Made by a program: the position numbers and the translations under genes. 64,000 bases of DNA, from positions 1-64,000 of the forward strand of contig CALUYW010000005.1 in the NCBI GenBank assembly GCA_944325105.1, written 5' to 3'. How positions within the stretch are numbered: the stretch's first letter is position 1; every line of letters begins with the position of its first letter. The notes under the pieces are model-generated. The model made no database searches. It was given only the letters and a program-made list of their open reading frames with translations, and was not told the origin of the DNA. The stretch is from Candidatus Gastranaerophilales bacterium (GTDB lineage: Bacteria > Cyanobacteriota > Vampirovibrionia > Gastranaerophilales > Gastranaerophilaceae). Below are positions 34,168-42,586 of this stretch, piece after piece.

Positions 34168-35157
34168 TTAACAATTGCTGAAAACTCTTTCCTTGCCTGA
34201 ACTTATAGAATTAAAAATGTATTGTTCGAGTTTATCGGTTATTATTTTTTCAAGATTAATTCCATAAAGTGAGTTGATTTCTTTTATAAAAAAGCATGGG
34301 CTTGTGATATTTATTTCAATAATTTTTGTCCCTATGGTATCAAGTCCTGCCATTATAACGCCATCATTAAGTAATTTTTTTGAAATCACATTTTCTATAG
34401 CTTTTTCTTCGGGTGTGATTGAACCCAGTTTTAAATTTTCATCACAGTGCTCATTGAATTTAAAATCATCATTTGTTGCAACTTTTTGCACACAATATTC
34501 AAGAATTTCTCCACAGATGAATATTAGCCTTTTGTCGCCCTTTTTGATATCCGGCAGGTACTCCTGCACCATAACTGTTGTTTTGCCGTTATCCGTTGCG
34601 GTATTTATTATCGTGTTTGTGTTTTTATCTCCATAATAAAGATAAAATACCCCGCTTGAAAAACAACGATTAAGTGGCTTTATTATTATTTCTTTGTTTT
34701 CTTTAAGAAATTCTCTTATAAATTTAACATCTGATGTGACGATGTTTTTTGGAGCAAGAGATGGAAAATCGTTTATATAAAGTTTTTCGTTTTTGTTCCT
34801 TATGGCATCTGGCGAATTTAGAACAAGAGTTTTTTTAGGATTAACCATACTTAAAATATATGTCGCATTGATGTAGTTAATATCAACAGGGGGGTCAGGA
34901 CGGAAAAATACCGTATCGAATTCTTCGATAGAAATGTTTGTAATTTCACCTGATTTTAAAAGTTCGTTATCTTTAAATAAGGTTTTTGTACAAAAGCAAT
35001 ACGGCTTTGCTTCAAAAACATTTAGCATGTTTTTGGTTGCAACATATACAGTGTGACTGCGTTTTAAAAATTCAACATTCAGCCAAAAATTTGTAACGAG
35101 TTTGTTAAACTCAAAATATTTAAACTCTAATTCATCTATTATAAAAAGTATTTTCAT
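34168..35157 (-). CDS. GshB-like ATP-grasp ligase (glutathione synthetase family)
   Basis: A 329-residue protein with the layout of prokaryotic glutathione synthetase: an N-terminal preATP-grasp domain with FFRPDPPVDINYINATYIL, then VLNSPDAIRNKNEKLYINDFPSL. The ATP-grasp core follows with EIIIKPLNRCFSSGVFYL, VQEYLPDIKKGDKRLIFICGEI and the metal/product motif IIEINITSPCF. The glycine-rich loop that in true GshB follows IIKPLD (GMGG-type) is replaced by NRCFSS, and several substrate-side residues differ. It may make glutathione, another gamma-glutamyl compound, or something different. No gshA is nearby. A TATAAT box ends seven bases before the ATG and no ribosome site is visible. Confidence 0.75.
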   Translation of the reverse strand: MKILFIIDELEFKYFEFNKLVTNFWLNVEFLKRSHTVYVATKNMLNVFEAKPYCFCTKTLFKDNELLKSGEITNISIEEFDTVFFRPDPPVDINYINATYILSMVNPKKTLVLNSPDAIRNKNEKLYINDFPSLAPKNIVTSDVKFIREFLKENKEIIIKPLNRCFSSGVFYLYYGDKNTNTIINTATDNGKTTVMVQEYLPDIKKGDKRLIFICGEILEYCVQKVATNDDFKFNEHCDENLKLGSITPEEKAIENVISKKLLNDGVIMAGLDTIGTKIIEINITSPCFFIKEINSLYGINLEKIITDKLEQYIFNSISSGKERVFSNC

Positions 35158-35212
35158 ATTATAAATTATATAATAAACAAAACGTACGATTTTAAATTAA
35201 ACAATTATATAG

Positions 35213-35218
35213 TATAAT
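35213..35218 (+). promoter_or_regulatory. -10 box of a probable leaderless gene
   Basis: A consensus TATAAT ends seven bases before the ATG at 35226 and no ribosome site lies between. The -35 position (35190-35195, ttttaa) is weak. It forms a divergent promoter region with gshB. Confidence 0.4.
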
Positions 35219-35225
35219 CTCGGCT

Positions 35226-35435
35226 ATGAAGAATTGTCCATTTAATAACGGAGTTTGTTCAAATGAGTGTGCATTGTTTATCTCAAAAGATGAGTTAAAC
35301 GAGCTTGTGGTAAACAGGTTAAAAGCCATAGGAGTTTTTAACGATGCGGGCGGAGGAATATGTTCGCTTAAGTCTGTTGCTCTGGCACAGTCTAGATATA
35401 TCTTTGAAAATACCTCTGTATATAACAAGAAATAA
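35226..35435 (+). CDS. Small cysteine-motif protein, function unknown
   Basis: A 69-residue soluble protein that begins MKNCPFNNGVCSNECALFIS. The Cys spacing C-x6-C-x3-C, with a fourth Cys at about residue 46 (GGICSL), resembles small CPF..C..CALF proteins found in phages and as orphan genes, where the cysteines probably hold zinc. A helical second half follows. It is the first gene of the long rightward series and lies 11 bases before a TPR gene. The function is unknown. Confidence 0.65.
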   Translation: MKNCPFNNGVCSNECALFISKDELNELVVNRLKAIGVFNDAGGGICSLKSVALAQSRYIFENTSVYNKK

Positions 35436-35446
35436 GAAAGAAAAAA

Positions 35447-36487
35447 ATGCATAAAGAAATTTTGATTAAGGATTTGAAAAATAAAATTGCTACAGCTCCG
35501 GAGTGTGACGAAAACTATAGAGCGCTTGCGAATATTTATGTAGCTGATGAAGATTACGAAAGTGCCCTTGGTGTTTATATAAAACTTTTGGAAAAATTTC
35601 CTGAGGATATGCAGGCACTCATAAACACGGGAAGTATTTATTTTTACAAGAAAGAATATGAAAAAGCCATAGAAAGCTATCTTAAGGCAAGTAAGATAAA
35701 CTCATCTTCTTTTGCAATAAATTATAATCTGGGCAATGTGTATGCTGAAATAGGAAGTTTTTCCAGCGCACTCAGATACTACAACAATGCACTTGAGGCA
35801 AAACCTGAGTCAGCAGATGTTTATAATGCAATAGGGTTTTTGTATCAGGATAATGAAGATTATCAGGAGGCAAGAAGATATTATCAAAAGGCAATAGATA
35901 TAGAACCTGATTGTGCAGAATATCAAATTAATATTGCTAATGTATATCAGAAAATTAATGAATTTGAGCAGGCATGCAAGTATTACAAAAAAGCCTATGA
36001 AATGGATAATTCGGATAAAAAAGCCTGCCTTTGCCTTGCAAATGTTTATGCATCCATGGAAAATTTCCAAGAAGCATTCAGATACTTTGAAAGGACAACA
36101 CAAATTGACCCCAACTATTACCCTGCTTGGGTTTGCTGGGCTATAGCTGCTGCTGATTCAGGAGATTTGGATAAGGCAATAATGCTATTTAAACATGCTA
36201 TTGAGCTTGATGTATCCAAGCCTAATGCTTATCTTCTGTTGGCAAATATCCTGATGGGAGAAAAGCGCTATTCTGAGGCGATTTCATTATATGAAAGCGC
36301 TTTGAAACTTGCACAAGAAAAGACAAAAATATATGTCCTTATGGCAAATGCTTATATGATGCTTGATGATATTAAAAATGCCGCTAAGTACTACAGGCTT
36401 GCTATGAAAGAAGACCCCGATAATCTTGAGATTAAACTTATTTATATTGATGTGGCAAATAATTATATAATGAAGAAGGTGGCATAA
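35447..36487 (+). CDS. TPR-repeat protein
   Basis: A 346-residue protein composed almost wholly of tetratricopeptide repeats (about nine), with consensus-like units such as YEKAIESYLKASKINSSSFAINYNLGNVYAEIG and ALRYYNNALEAKPESADVYNAIGFLYQ (starting near residues 65 and 110). There is no signal peptide or membrane segment, so it is probably a cytoplasmic scaffold. A GAAAGAAAAAA stretch precedes the ATG. Its stop overlaps the start of the Tic20-like gene (TAATG). A second TPR gene follows at 38709 in the same series. Confidence 0.9.
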   Translation: MHKEILIKDLKNKIATAPECDENYRALANIYVADEDYESALGVYIKLLEKFPEDMQALINTGSIYFYKKEYEKAIESYLKASKINSSSFAINYNLGNVYAEIGSFSSALRYYNNALEAKPESADVYNAIGFLYQDNEDYQEARRYYQKAIDIEPDCAEYQINIANVYQKINEFEQACKYYKKAYEMDNSDKKACLCLANVYASMENFQEAFRYFERTTQIDPNYYPAWVCWAIAAADSGDLDKAIMLFKHAIELDVSKPNAYLLLANILMGEKRYSEAISLYESALKLAQEKTKIYVLMANAYMMLDDIKNAAKYYRLAMKEDPDNLEIKLIYIDVANNYIMKKVA

Positions 36488-36903
36488 TGCGCTCGGGGGG
36501 ATTAGGTGTGCAGATACTGGAGCGAATTATAAGTGCTCTTTCTTATATTACTTTTGGCATGGCGGGAGTGGTATGGATTATTGTTTGTTATATAACAAAA
36601 AATCAAATGTCGTCTTTTTGTTCATATAACATATATCAATCAATATTTTTTGCAGTGTTTATCTATATACTCTCGCTTTTCTGCTCAATAGTTATGGGTC
36701 TTTTAAGCGCTGTTCCTTTTTTGGGTAAACTGATTAATGATTTTGCAATATTTTTTGCAGGCACTCCGATATATTTCGGCTATTCGTTATGGGGTCTTAT
36801 AATATTTTTGATAATATGCTATCTTGCAATATTTTCTTTCTTTGGAAGATATCCATATCTACCCTTTATTTCAGATGTTATAGGTTCAAATTTTAGGAGA
36901 TAA
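36487..36903 (+). CDS. Tic20-like (DUF4870-type) small membrane protein
   Basis: A 138-residue polytopic protein with about three to four helices (roughly 12-35, 48-75, 88-118). The pattern ERIISALSYITFGMAG at the start and FCSYNIYQSIFFAVF in the middle matches the Tic20/DUF4870 group, whose cyanobacterial members are related to the chloroplast import channel. The assignment is by eye and the family is divergent. It is coupled to the upstream TPR gene by a TAATG overlap and is followed after four bases by the FliO-like gene, counted from its inferred start. Confidence 0.6.
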   Translation: MRSGGLGVQILERIISALSYITFGMAGVVWIIVCYITKNQMSSFCSYNIYQSIFFAVFIYILSLFCSIVMGLLSAVPFLGKLINDFAIFFAGTPIYFGYSLWGLIIFLIICYLAIFSFFGRYPYLPFISDVIGSNFRR

Positions 36904-36907
36904 AAAA

Positions 36908-37357
36908 ATTAAAACTCTTTTGTCTTTATTTTTTGTTTTTTCTGGCTTACTTCCTTCTTTTGCGCAAGATGGGCCGTATGCCGGCACCGAACTACAGGAA
37001 GTTCTAAAGCATGACGCATACGAACCAAACTATCTTACTATGATTTTTGGCCTGATTTTTGTAATTTTTTTGATTTATCTTACAGGATTTTTCTATCAAA
37101 AATTAATTGGTCTGAGTTCTAAAATTAACAAAAAAGCCCTAAAAAAATCATCTCTAAACAAGGTGAACATCCTATCTTCTGTGCCTCTGGGAAGAGGGAA
37201 AAATATATATGTTGTTAATGTTAACGGAAAAAATCTCGTGCTTGGCGCAACGGAAAATCAAATTACTCTCTTGAGAGAATTTAGTGAGCAGGAAATCACT
37301 GAATATTCAAAAACCCTACCTGATGATACGGAGTTTGAAGATGAAAAAGACTGTTAA
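36908..37357 (+). CDS. FliO-like membrane protein, probable AUU start
   Basis: A 149-residue protein with a signal peptide (KTLLSLFFVFSGLLPSFAQ), one transmembrane helix (about 45-68) and a cytoplasmic FliO/MopB-type domain (VPLGRGKNIYVVNVNGKNLVLGATENQITLL). FliO assists assembly of the flagellar export gate. The only canonical in-frame start, TTG at 36920, lies 20 bases from the ribosome site and drops the lysine of the signal peptide. ATT at 36908 has AGGAG at ideal eight-base spacing and gives a standard signal peptide, so I choose it. No other flagellar gene is in the window. It may belong to a dispersed flagellar set or have another role. Confidence 0.75.
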   Translation: MKTLLSLFFVFSGLLPSFAQDGPYAGTELQEVLKHDAYEPNYLTMIFGLIFVIFLIYLTGFFYQKLIGLSSKINKKALKKSSLNKVNILSSVPLGRGKNIYVVNVNGKNLVLGATENQITLLREFSEQEITEYSKTLPDDTEFEDEKDC

Positions 37358-38222
37358 AATAGGAAAATATAGTGTCGGTGACCCAACTCATTGTTTTATA
37401 GTTGCAGAAATTGGTATAAACCACAATGGTGACATTAATCTTGCAAAAAAACTAATAAAGATGGCGCATGATTTAGGAGCTGATGCGGTTAAATTTCAAA
37501 AAAGAACTGTTGATGTAGTCTACACTAAACATGAACTTGAAATGGAGCGTCCGAATCCTTTTGGTGAAACAAACGGTGATTTAAAGCGGGGCTTGGAGTT
37601 TGGATTGGACGAGTACAGCGAAATTGACAAATACTGTAGAGAGCTTGGTATTTTATGGTTTGCATCCTGTTGGGATGAAGCTTCGGTTGATTTTATAGAG
37701 CAGTTTAACCCTCCTTGTTACAAAATTTCATCCGCCTCTTTAACGGATGATGATTTACTTTTGCATACAAAAAGCAAGGGAAGACCGATTTTGCTTGCTA
37801 CAGGTATGAGTACTCAGGCTGAAATTGACCATGCGGTTGATATTCTGGGGCAAGATAATTTGGTGCTGTTGCATTGCACTTCAACATACCCCAGTCAAGA
37901 ATCCGAGCTTAACTTAAATGTCATTCCAAACTATATTGAAAAATACTCTTGTCCGATAGGCTATAGTGGGCATGAAAAGGGTGTTTTTCCCTCAGTCTTA
38001 GCTGCTTCCATGGGTGCTTGCGTTGTTGAGAGACACATTACTACGGATAGAACCCTATGGGGTTCAGACCACCCTGCAAGTCTTGAGCCTGAAGGCTTAA
38101 GGCGACTTGTGCGTGATATAAGACTTTTAAATACTATAAAAGGCGACGGTAAAAAGGTTGTCTATGAGTCTGAATTACCAATAATTAAGAAATTAAGAAG
38201 AAAGAAAACCGTGCAATGTTAA
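37341..38222 (+). CDS. N-acetylneuraminate synthase-like enzyme (NeuB family, no SAF domain)
   Basis: Condenses phosphoenolpyruvate with an N-acetylmannosamine-type sugar to make a sialic or related nonulosonic acid. The barrel is complete: FIVAEIGINHNGDINLAKKLI, DAVKFQKR, KISSASLTD, LLATGMST, LHCTSTYP, IGYSGHEKG, CVVERHITTDRTLWGSDHPASLEPE. At 293 residues it stops after the linker and lacks the C-terminal SAF (antifreeze-like) domain of classic NeuB. The ATG at 37341 has GGAG upstream and overlaps the FliO-like gene. The following KdsC-like phosphatase suggests a phosphorylated substrate, as in Neu5Ac-9-phosphate synthesis. Confidence 0.85.
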   Translation: MKKTVKIGKYSVGDPTHCFIVAEIGINHNGDINLAKKLIKMAHDLGADAVKFQKRTVDVVYTKHELEMERPNPFGETNGDLKRGLEFGLDEYSEIDKYCRELGILWFASCWDEASVDFIEQFNPPCYKISSASLTDDDLLLHTKSKGRPILLATGMSTQAEIDHAVDILGQDNLVLLHCTSTYPSQESELNLNVIPNYIEKYSCPIGYSGHEKGVFPSVLAASMGACVVERHITTDRTLWGSDHPASLEPEGLRRLVRDIRLLNTIKGDGKKVVYESELPIIKKLRRKKTVQC

Positions 38223-38695
38223 AATTATCAAAAGACATAAAGCTTGTTGCCTCGGATTTTGACGGAGTTTTTACAGACGGGTCAGTGTATATAGATGAGG
38301 ATTTAAAGCAGGTTAAAAAAATAAATTTTTCAGATATTATGGGCGTTTCAAGGCTTATAAAAGCGGGTTATAAATTTGCAATCATATCGGGTGAAACCTC
38401 AAATATTCTGAATTATTTTAAAAATAAATTTAATATAGATGAAATCCATGGCGGCGTTCGTCAAAAGGGCATTGTATTGAGTGAGATTATGGAAAAATAT
38501 TCCCTTTCTTATGATGAAGTTTTATATATGGGTGACGATATAAACGATATAGCTGCTTTTGACTGTGTTAAATATAAAATTGCTCCGAAAAACGCTAATC
38601 CTATAGTAAAAGTAAAAGAAGGTATTCAAATTACACAAAACTCTGGTGGCGACGGTGCTTTTCGCGAGGTTGTTGATACACTTTTAAATTCATAG
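38216..38695 (+). CDS. KdsC-like HAD phosphatase
   Basis: A 159-residue C0-type HAD phosphatase. The nucleophile motif is VASDFDGVFTDGSVY, motif II is AIISGETS, the Lys is in GVRQKG, and the last motif is VLYMGDDINDIAAF. The family dephosphorylates 3-deoxy-octulosonate-8-phosphate (KdsC) or N-acylneuraminate-9-phosphate. Its overlap by seven bases with the NeuB-like gene favours the nonulosonic-acid role, although KDO cannot be excluded since no kdsA or kdsB is present. It has no cap domain, as usual for this tetrameric family. Confidence 0.88.
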   Translation: MLKLSKDIKLVASDFDGVFTDGSVYIDEDLKQVKKINFSDIMGVSRLIKAGYKFAIISGETSNILNYFKNKFNIDEIHGGVRQKGIVLSEIMEKYSLSYDEVLYMGDDINDIAAFDCVKYKIAPKNANPIVKVKEGIQITQNSGGDGAFREVVDTLLNS

Positions 38696-38708
38696 TAAAA
38701 TTATTTTA

Positions 38709-40421
38709 ATGCTTAAGTTCTTTCAAAAAATAGCAAAACAGGTAAATAAATTTAACACCATTGTTAACGATTACAAGGCAGTGGGAAAAGAGGTTTCCCT
38801 GCCTTCACATGCATATGTAAATTGGGGTATGCAGCTTGCGCAAGAGGGTAACACTAAAGAAGCCCTTGAAAAGTTCGAACTGAGCGCGAATATGGTAAAC
38901 ACCACTCCGGACGCTTATGTTAACCTTGGAATAATGTGCGCTAAAAATGCTGATTTTGCCAAAGCAATAGAATTTTTTAGAAAAGCTATAAGAATAGATG
39001 ATACTTGTGCCAAGGCTTGGGCACTTTTAGGCAGTGCTTACGGTGAAACGGATAATCCAAAAGAGGCAAAAAAAGCTTTCAAGCTTTCTTTGAAATATGA
39101 CCCGAGAAGTTTTCAGACGTATTTAAATCAAGGAATATTTTTTGCCAAAATAGGTGAAGTCGAAAATGCGCTAAACAGCTTTAAAAATGCCTATGCTTTT
39201 AATCCGCAAGAGCCGCAGAGCGTGTTCTTATCAGGTATTTTGTATTCTCAAATGAGGGATTATAACGAGGCCATAAGAAAATTTAAGCTTGTTATATCTA
39301 TTTCGCCGTTTCATGCTGAAGCTCTTTATCATCTTGCTTTTTGCTACTATCAGGTTCAAAACTTTGAACTTGCGCTTAACTTTGCCAAAAAATCAAAAAG
39401 CGCCAGTCCTACAAAGATTGAAAACTATATAATAATAGCTGAAAGCTATATGGCACAAAAAGACAAAGACGAGTGCTTTAAAACTTACGAAGAAGCAAAA
39501 AAGGCAGGACTTGTTTCCTATCAGCTTTTATATTCAAATGCCGTTGCATATCAGGCTTTTGATATGTGGCAAGAGGCTATAGATATTCTTAAAAAAGCAA
39601 TTGAGCTTGATGATAGTAACTTTGCCGCTTACTATGCTCTATCTCTTTCTTGTTTAAAACTTGATTTAAGAGAAGAAGCATACGAGGCACTTAAGCGTAC
39701 GCTGGAGCTAAATCCTAATCATACAGTTTCTATGTTTAATTTAGGGCAACTGTATTTAAAAGATTCAAGATTTGATGAGGCAATTGAATGTTACAAAAAC
39801 GCCATAGCGCATGACGCTAAGCTTACGCATATGTATTTTAATATTGCAAACGCTTATCATCTAAAGGGTGATGTGCATAAGGCAATAAAATACTGGGAAA
39901 AAACAGTTGAATATGACAGTAATAATACCGGTGCTCTTCTAAATCTTGCCAGCTCATACTCTTCGCTTGGCGATAGTGCACTTGCTCTAAGGAAAGCAAG
40001 AAGTGCTTATATGCTTGATAAGAAAAACCCTGATGTAATTATGGCGTACGCTATAATACTCCTAAAAGAAAACAATGTTTATGACGCAAGAGAAAAATTT
40101 GAAGAAGTGCTTGAGGTTAACCCTGATTTTCTTGCTGCAAAATTTGCACTTATTGAATGCATGATAAAAACAAACAAGCCAAAAGAGGCAATGAATGAGC
40201 TTGAAAAATACAAAGAAGCTCACGGTGATAAAAAAGAATTTATGATGTTAAACCTCCTTGCTTATCTGAAAATTGAAGAAATGGAGCAAAATAATTATTT
40301 GCTTGACCAAATAATTGAGGTTTGTGATAAGATATTAAGTACTCACGGGGAAGATTCGTGGGTTCAAAAAGTAAAGGATGAATATCAAAAGAAGCACGAC
40401 AACAAAGATAGTGAAGGTTAA
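38709..40421 (+). CDS. Large TPR-repeat protein
   Basis: A 570-residue cytoplasmic protein of about 13 tetratricopeptide repeats, for example AFKLSLKYDPRSFQTYLNQG, AIDILKKAIELDDSNFAAYY and AIECYKNAIAHDAKLTHMYFN. A basic helix (MLKFFQKIAKQVNKF) starts it and a charged tail ends it. No enzyme domain is attached. It lies 13 bases after the KdsC-like gene and three bases before lysC. TPR proteins beside sugar-synthesis genes often scaffold glycosylation or secretion complexes, but here that is only a guess. Confidence 0.9.
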   Translation: MLKFFQKIAKQVNKFNTIVNDYKAVGKEVSLPSHAYVNWGMQLAQEGNTKEALEKFELSANMVNTTPDAYVNLGIMCAKNADFAKAIEFFRKAIRIDDTCAKAWALLGSAYGETDNPKEAKKAFKLSLKYDPRSFQTYLNQGIFFAKIGEVENALNSFKNAYAFNPQEPQSVFLSGILYSQMRDYNEAIRKFKLVISISPFHAEALYHLAFCYYQVQNFELALNFAKKSKSASPTKIENYIIIAESYMAQKDKDECFKTYEEAKKAGLVSYQLLYSNAVAYQAFDMWQEAIDILKKAIELDDSNFAAYYALSLSCLKLDLREEAYEALKRTLELNPNHTVSMFNLGQLYLKDSRFDEAIECYKNAIAHDAKLTHMYFNIANAYHLKGDVHKAIKYWEKTVEYDSNNTGALLNLASSYSSLGDSALALRKARSAYMLDKKNPDVIMAYAIILLKENNVYDAREKFEEVLEVNPDFLAAKFALIECMIKTNKPKEAMNELEKYKEAHGDKKEFMMLNLLAYLKIEEMEQNNYLLDQIIEVCDKILSTHGEDSWVQKVKDEYQKKHDNKDSEG

Positions 40422-40424
40422 AAA

Positions 40425-41684
40425 ATGGGAATTGTAGTTCAAAAGTTCGGCGGTACATCCGTTGCCGATGCCGAAAAAATCAAAAACGTGGCCGATGCGG
40501 TTATTAGAGAGAAATTAAACGGTAACAAAGTTATAGTTGTTGTTTCTGCTATGGGACATACAACAGATAACCTTATTAAGCTTTCAAAAGAAATAACAAC
40601 GACTCCTCCGGATAGAGAAATGGATATGCTTCTATCTACAGGGGAGCAGGTTTCCATGTCATTGCTTGCTATGGCGATTAATGAAAAAGGCCATAAAGCA
40701 ATAAGCTTAAATGCTATGCAGGTTGGTATAATGACTGAACCAAACCATGGAAGAGCAAGAATTGTCGATATTAAACATCAAAGGGTAAAAAGACACCTTG
40801 ATAACGATGAAATAGTTATCATTGCAGGTTTCCAAGGTATAACAGATGACGGCGAGATTACAACACTGGGTAGAGGCGGCTCCGATACTTCAGCTGTTGC
40901 ACTTGCTGCTGCGTTCAATGCTGACAGATGCGACATATACTCTGATGTTGAGGGTGTTTATACAACTGACCCGAGAGTTGTGCCTACTGCTCAAAAGCTT
41001 AAGGTTATTTCTTATGAAGAAATGCTTGAACTTGCAAGAGTCGGTGCAAACGTGCTTCACCCCCGCTCTGTTGAAACAGCAAAGCTTTGCGGCGTGCCGA
41101 TGAGAGTTAGGAGCTCTTTTAAACTTGATGATTTAGGAACATTAATAATAGGAGTAGATAAAATGGAATTACATAAACCCGTTACAGGTCTTGCATGTGA
41201 CAGTTCGCAAGTAAGAATAGTAATCTGTGATGTGCCCGATAAACCAGGTAATGCAGGCAAGCTCTTTACATTGCTTGCAGATAGCGGTCTTAGCGTAGAT
41301 ATGATTATTCAATCTTATGCAAGAAGTGTCGGCAATACTAACGATATCGCTTTTACAATTGATAAAGGCGATGTGGCAAAATTTGAAGAAGTTGCGCCTG
41401 AAATTAAAAAGACAATGAACCCGAGCAATATTCACCTCGATGAAGACATTGCAAAGGTTTCTATCGTAGGTGCAGGCATGATTGACCGTCCCGGTATCGC
41501 AGCTCAAATGTTTGAAACTCTTGCTGAGCTTGGCATAAACATTAAAATGATTTCTACATCAGAAATCAAAATCAGCTGTCTTGTAGAAAAATGCCACGCA
41601 AAAGAAGCGGTTATCGCTCTTTGCAAAGTGTTTGAACTGGATGGCGCTGCAGTAGCCGATGTTAAAGGTGACTTGCCCGTTTAA
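40425..41684 (+). CDS. lysC: Aspartate kinase
   Basis: Phosphorylates aspartate at the entry to lysine, threonine and methionine synthesis. The kinase domain (about 1-245) has VVQKFGGTSVAD, STGEQVSMSLLA, TLGRGGSDTSAVALAAA and SDVEGVYTTDPRVV. Two ACT domains (about 265-415) should give feedback inhibition by lysine and/or threonine. The length of 419 is close to the alpha-type enzymes of Bacillus and cyanobacteria. An internal ATG at 41163 (MELHKPV), where Bacillus-type genes start a separate beta subunit, is preceded by GGAGTAGATAAA and could be used the same way. That is inference. Confidence 0.96.
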   Translation: MGIVVQKFGGTSVADAEKIKNVADAVIREKLNGNKVIVVVSAMGHTTDNLIKLSKEITTTPPDREMDMLLSTGEQVSMSLLAMAINEKGHKAISLNAMQVGIMTEPNHGRARIVDIKHQRVKRHLDNDEIVIIAGFQGITDDGEITTLGRGGSDTSAVALAAAFNADRCDIYSDVEGVYTTDPRVVPTAQKLKVISYEEMLELARVGANVLHPRSVETAKLCGVPMRVRSSFKLDDLGTLIIGVDKMELHKPVTGLACDSSQVRIVICDVPDKPGNAGKLFTLLADSGLSVDMIIQSYARSVGNTNDIAFTIDKGDVAKFEEVAPEIKKTMNPSNIHLDEDIAKVSIVGAGMIDRPGIAAQMFETLAELGINIKMISTSEIKISCLVEKCHAKEAVIALCKVFELDGAAVADVKGDLPV

Positions 41685-42586
41685 TGTTTAAGCTTATTTT
41701 CGGATTAGGAAATTCAGATATAAAAAATGTCGAAGCCCTTGCAAAGCTCTATGCTAAAGCAGGGGCTTGGATGTTTGATGTGTCACCTTTTATGCTGCCT
41801 GTTTTGCATAATGCTCTTATAAGTTCAAACTTTAATCCTGATGATTTTAAATACTGTGTGTCAGTGCCTGTTGAGGGTGATGTTCACGGTAAAAAGGCAA
41901 AGATTTTAACTCAAAAGTGCAAAAAATGCCTAAAGTGCCAAAAAGCTTGTCCGCAAAGTGCTATTTACAACCTTATTGTTGATGAGAAAAAATGCATTGG
42001 CTGCGGCATATGCAAGAAAAAATGCTCTCATAGTGCAATAAAGCTTTACGATAAAACAGATTATTTTAAAGAGCTTAAAAAACTAATAAAAAATAACGAA
42101 AAAATAGACTGTATCGAGCTGCACTCAAGTGTTGCAAACAGAAAAGAAGTCCTAAAGCTTTTAAGTAAAATCGCCAAAAGATATAAAGGCGCAATAAGCC
42201 TCTGTATATCGAGGAAAAATTACTCAACCGATGAGGCTTTTAAACTTATTAATCAGGCAAAAGAAATTTTAAAAGACAACAGTGACTTTTTTGTTCAGGC
42301 GGATGGAAAATCTATGAACGGGGGCTCTTGTGATTTTTCATCAAGCCTTGAAAGCGTTGCTTTTGCTCTTGCGCTCAAGGATTTAGGAATTGACGAAAAG
42401 AAAATAATTTTAAGCGGCGGTATAAATGCTCATACAAAAGACCTCTGTGCTAAGTTTTCTCTTTCACCCCTGGCACTTGCTTTTGGAACTTATGCAAGAA
42501 AATCTGTTCAAGATAAAAACCAAGATGAAGCTTTCAAAATTGCATCCGAACTTGTAAAAAATGCTTGCGAGGCCTGCGGTGAGTGA
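41684..42586 (+). CDS. ldpA: LdpA-like 2[4Fe-4S] protein
   Basis: A 300-residue protein starting MFKLIFGLGNSDIKNVEALAKLYA. It has two ferredoxin clusters in C..CLKCQKACP (about 85-95) and CIGCGICKKKCS (about 104-115), followed by an LdpA-type C-terminal domain (QADGKSMNGG; KIILSGGINAHT; LALAFGTYARKS). In cyanobacteria LdpA is a redox protein feeding light/redox state into the circadian clock. No clock gene is seen here, so the role must differ; redox sensing is the plausible common element. It overlaps the lysC stop (TAATG) and is coupled to tilS. The presence of this family is my strongest clue to cyanobacterial relatives. Confidence 0.8.
   Translation: MFKLIFGLGNSDIKNVEALAKLYAKAGAWMFDVSPFMLPVLHNALISSNFNPDDFKYCVSVPVEGDVHGKKAKILTQKCKKCLKCQKACPQSAIYNLIVDEKKCIGCGICKKKCSHSAIKLYDKTDYFKELKKLIKNNEKIDCIELHSSVANRKEVLKLLSKIAKRYKGAISLCISRKNYSTDEAFKLINQAKEILKDNSDFFVQADGKSMNGGSCDFSSSLESVAFALALKDLGIDEKKIILSGGINAHTKDLCAKFSLSPLALAFGTYARKSVQDKNQDEAFKIASELVKNACEACGE

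Noticed and set aside
34141..34190. Rex-like operator in the TTAACAATTG region
   Set aside because: It is only a partial palindrome and falls at the 3' end of the gshB-like gene, not in a promoter.
36908..37357. A flagellar locus around the FliO-like gene
   Set aside because: No fliP, fliQ, fliR, flhA or flhB neighbour exists; only the single FliO-like domain is seen.
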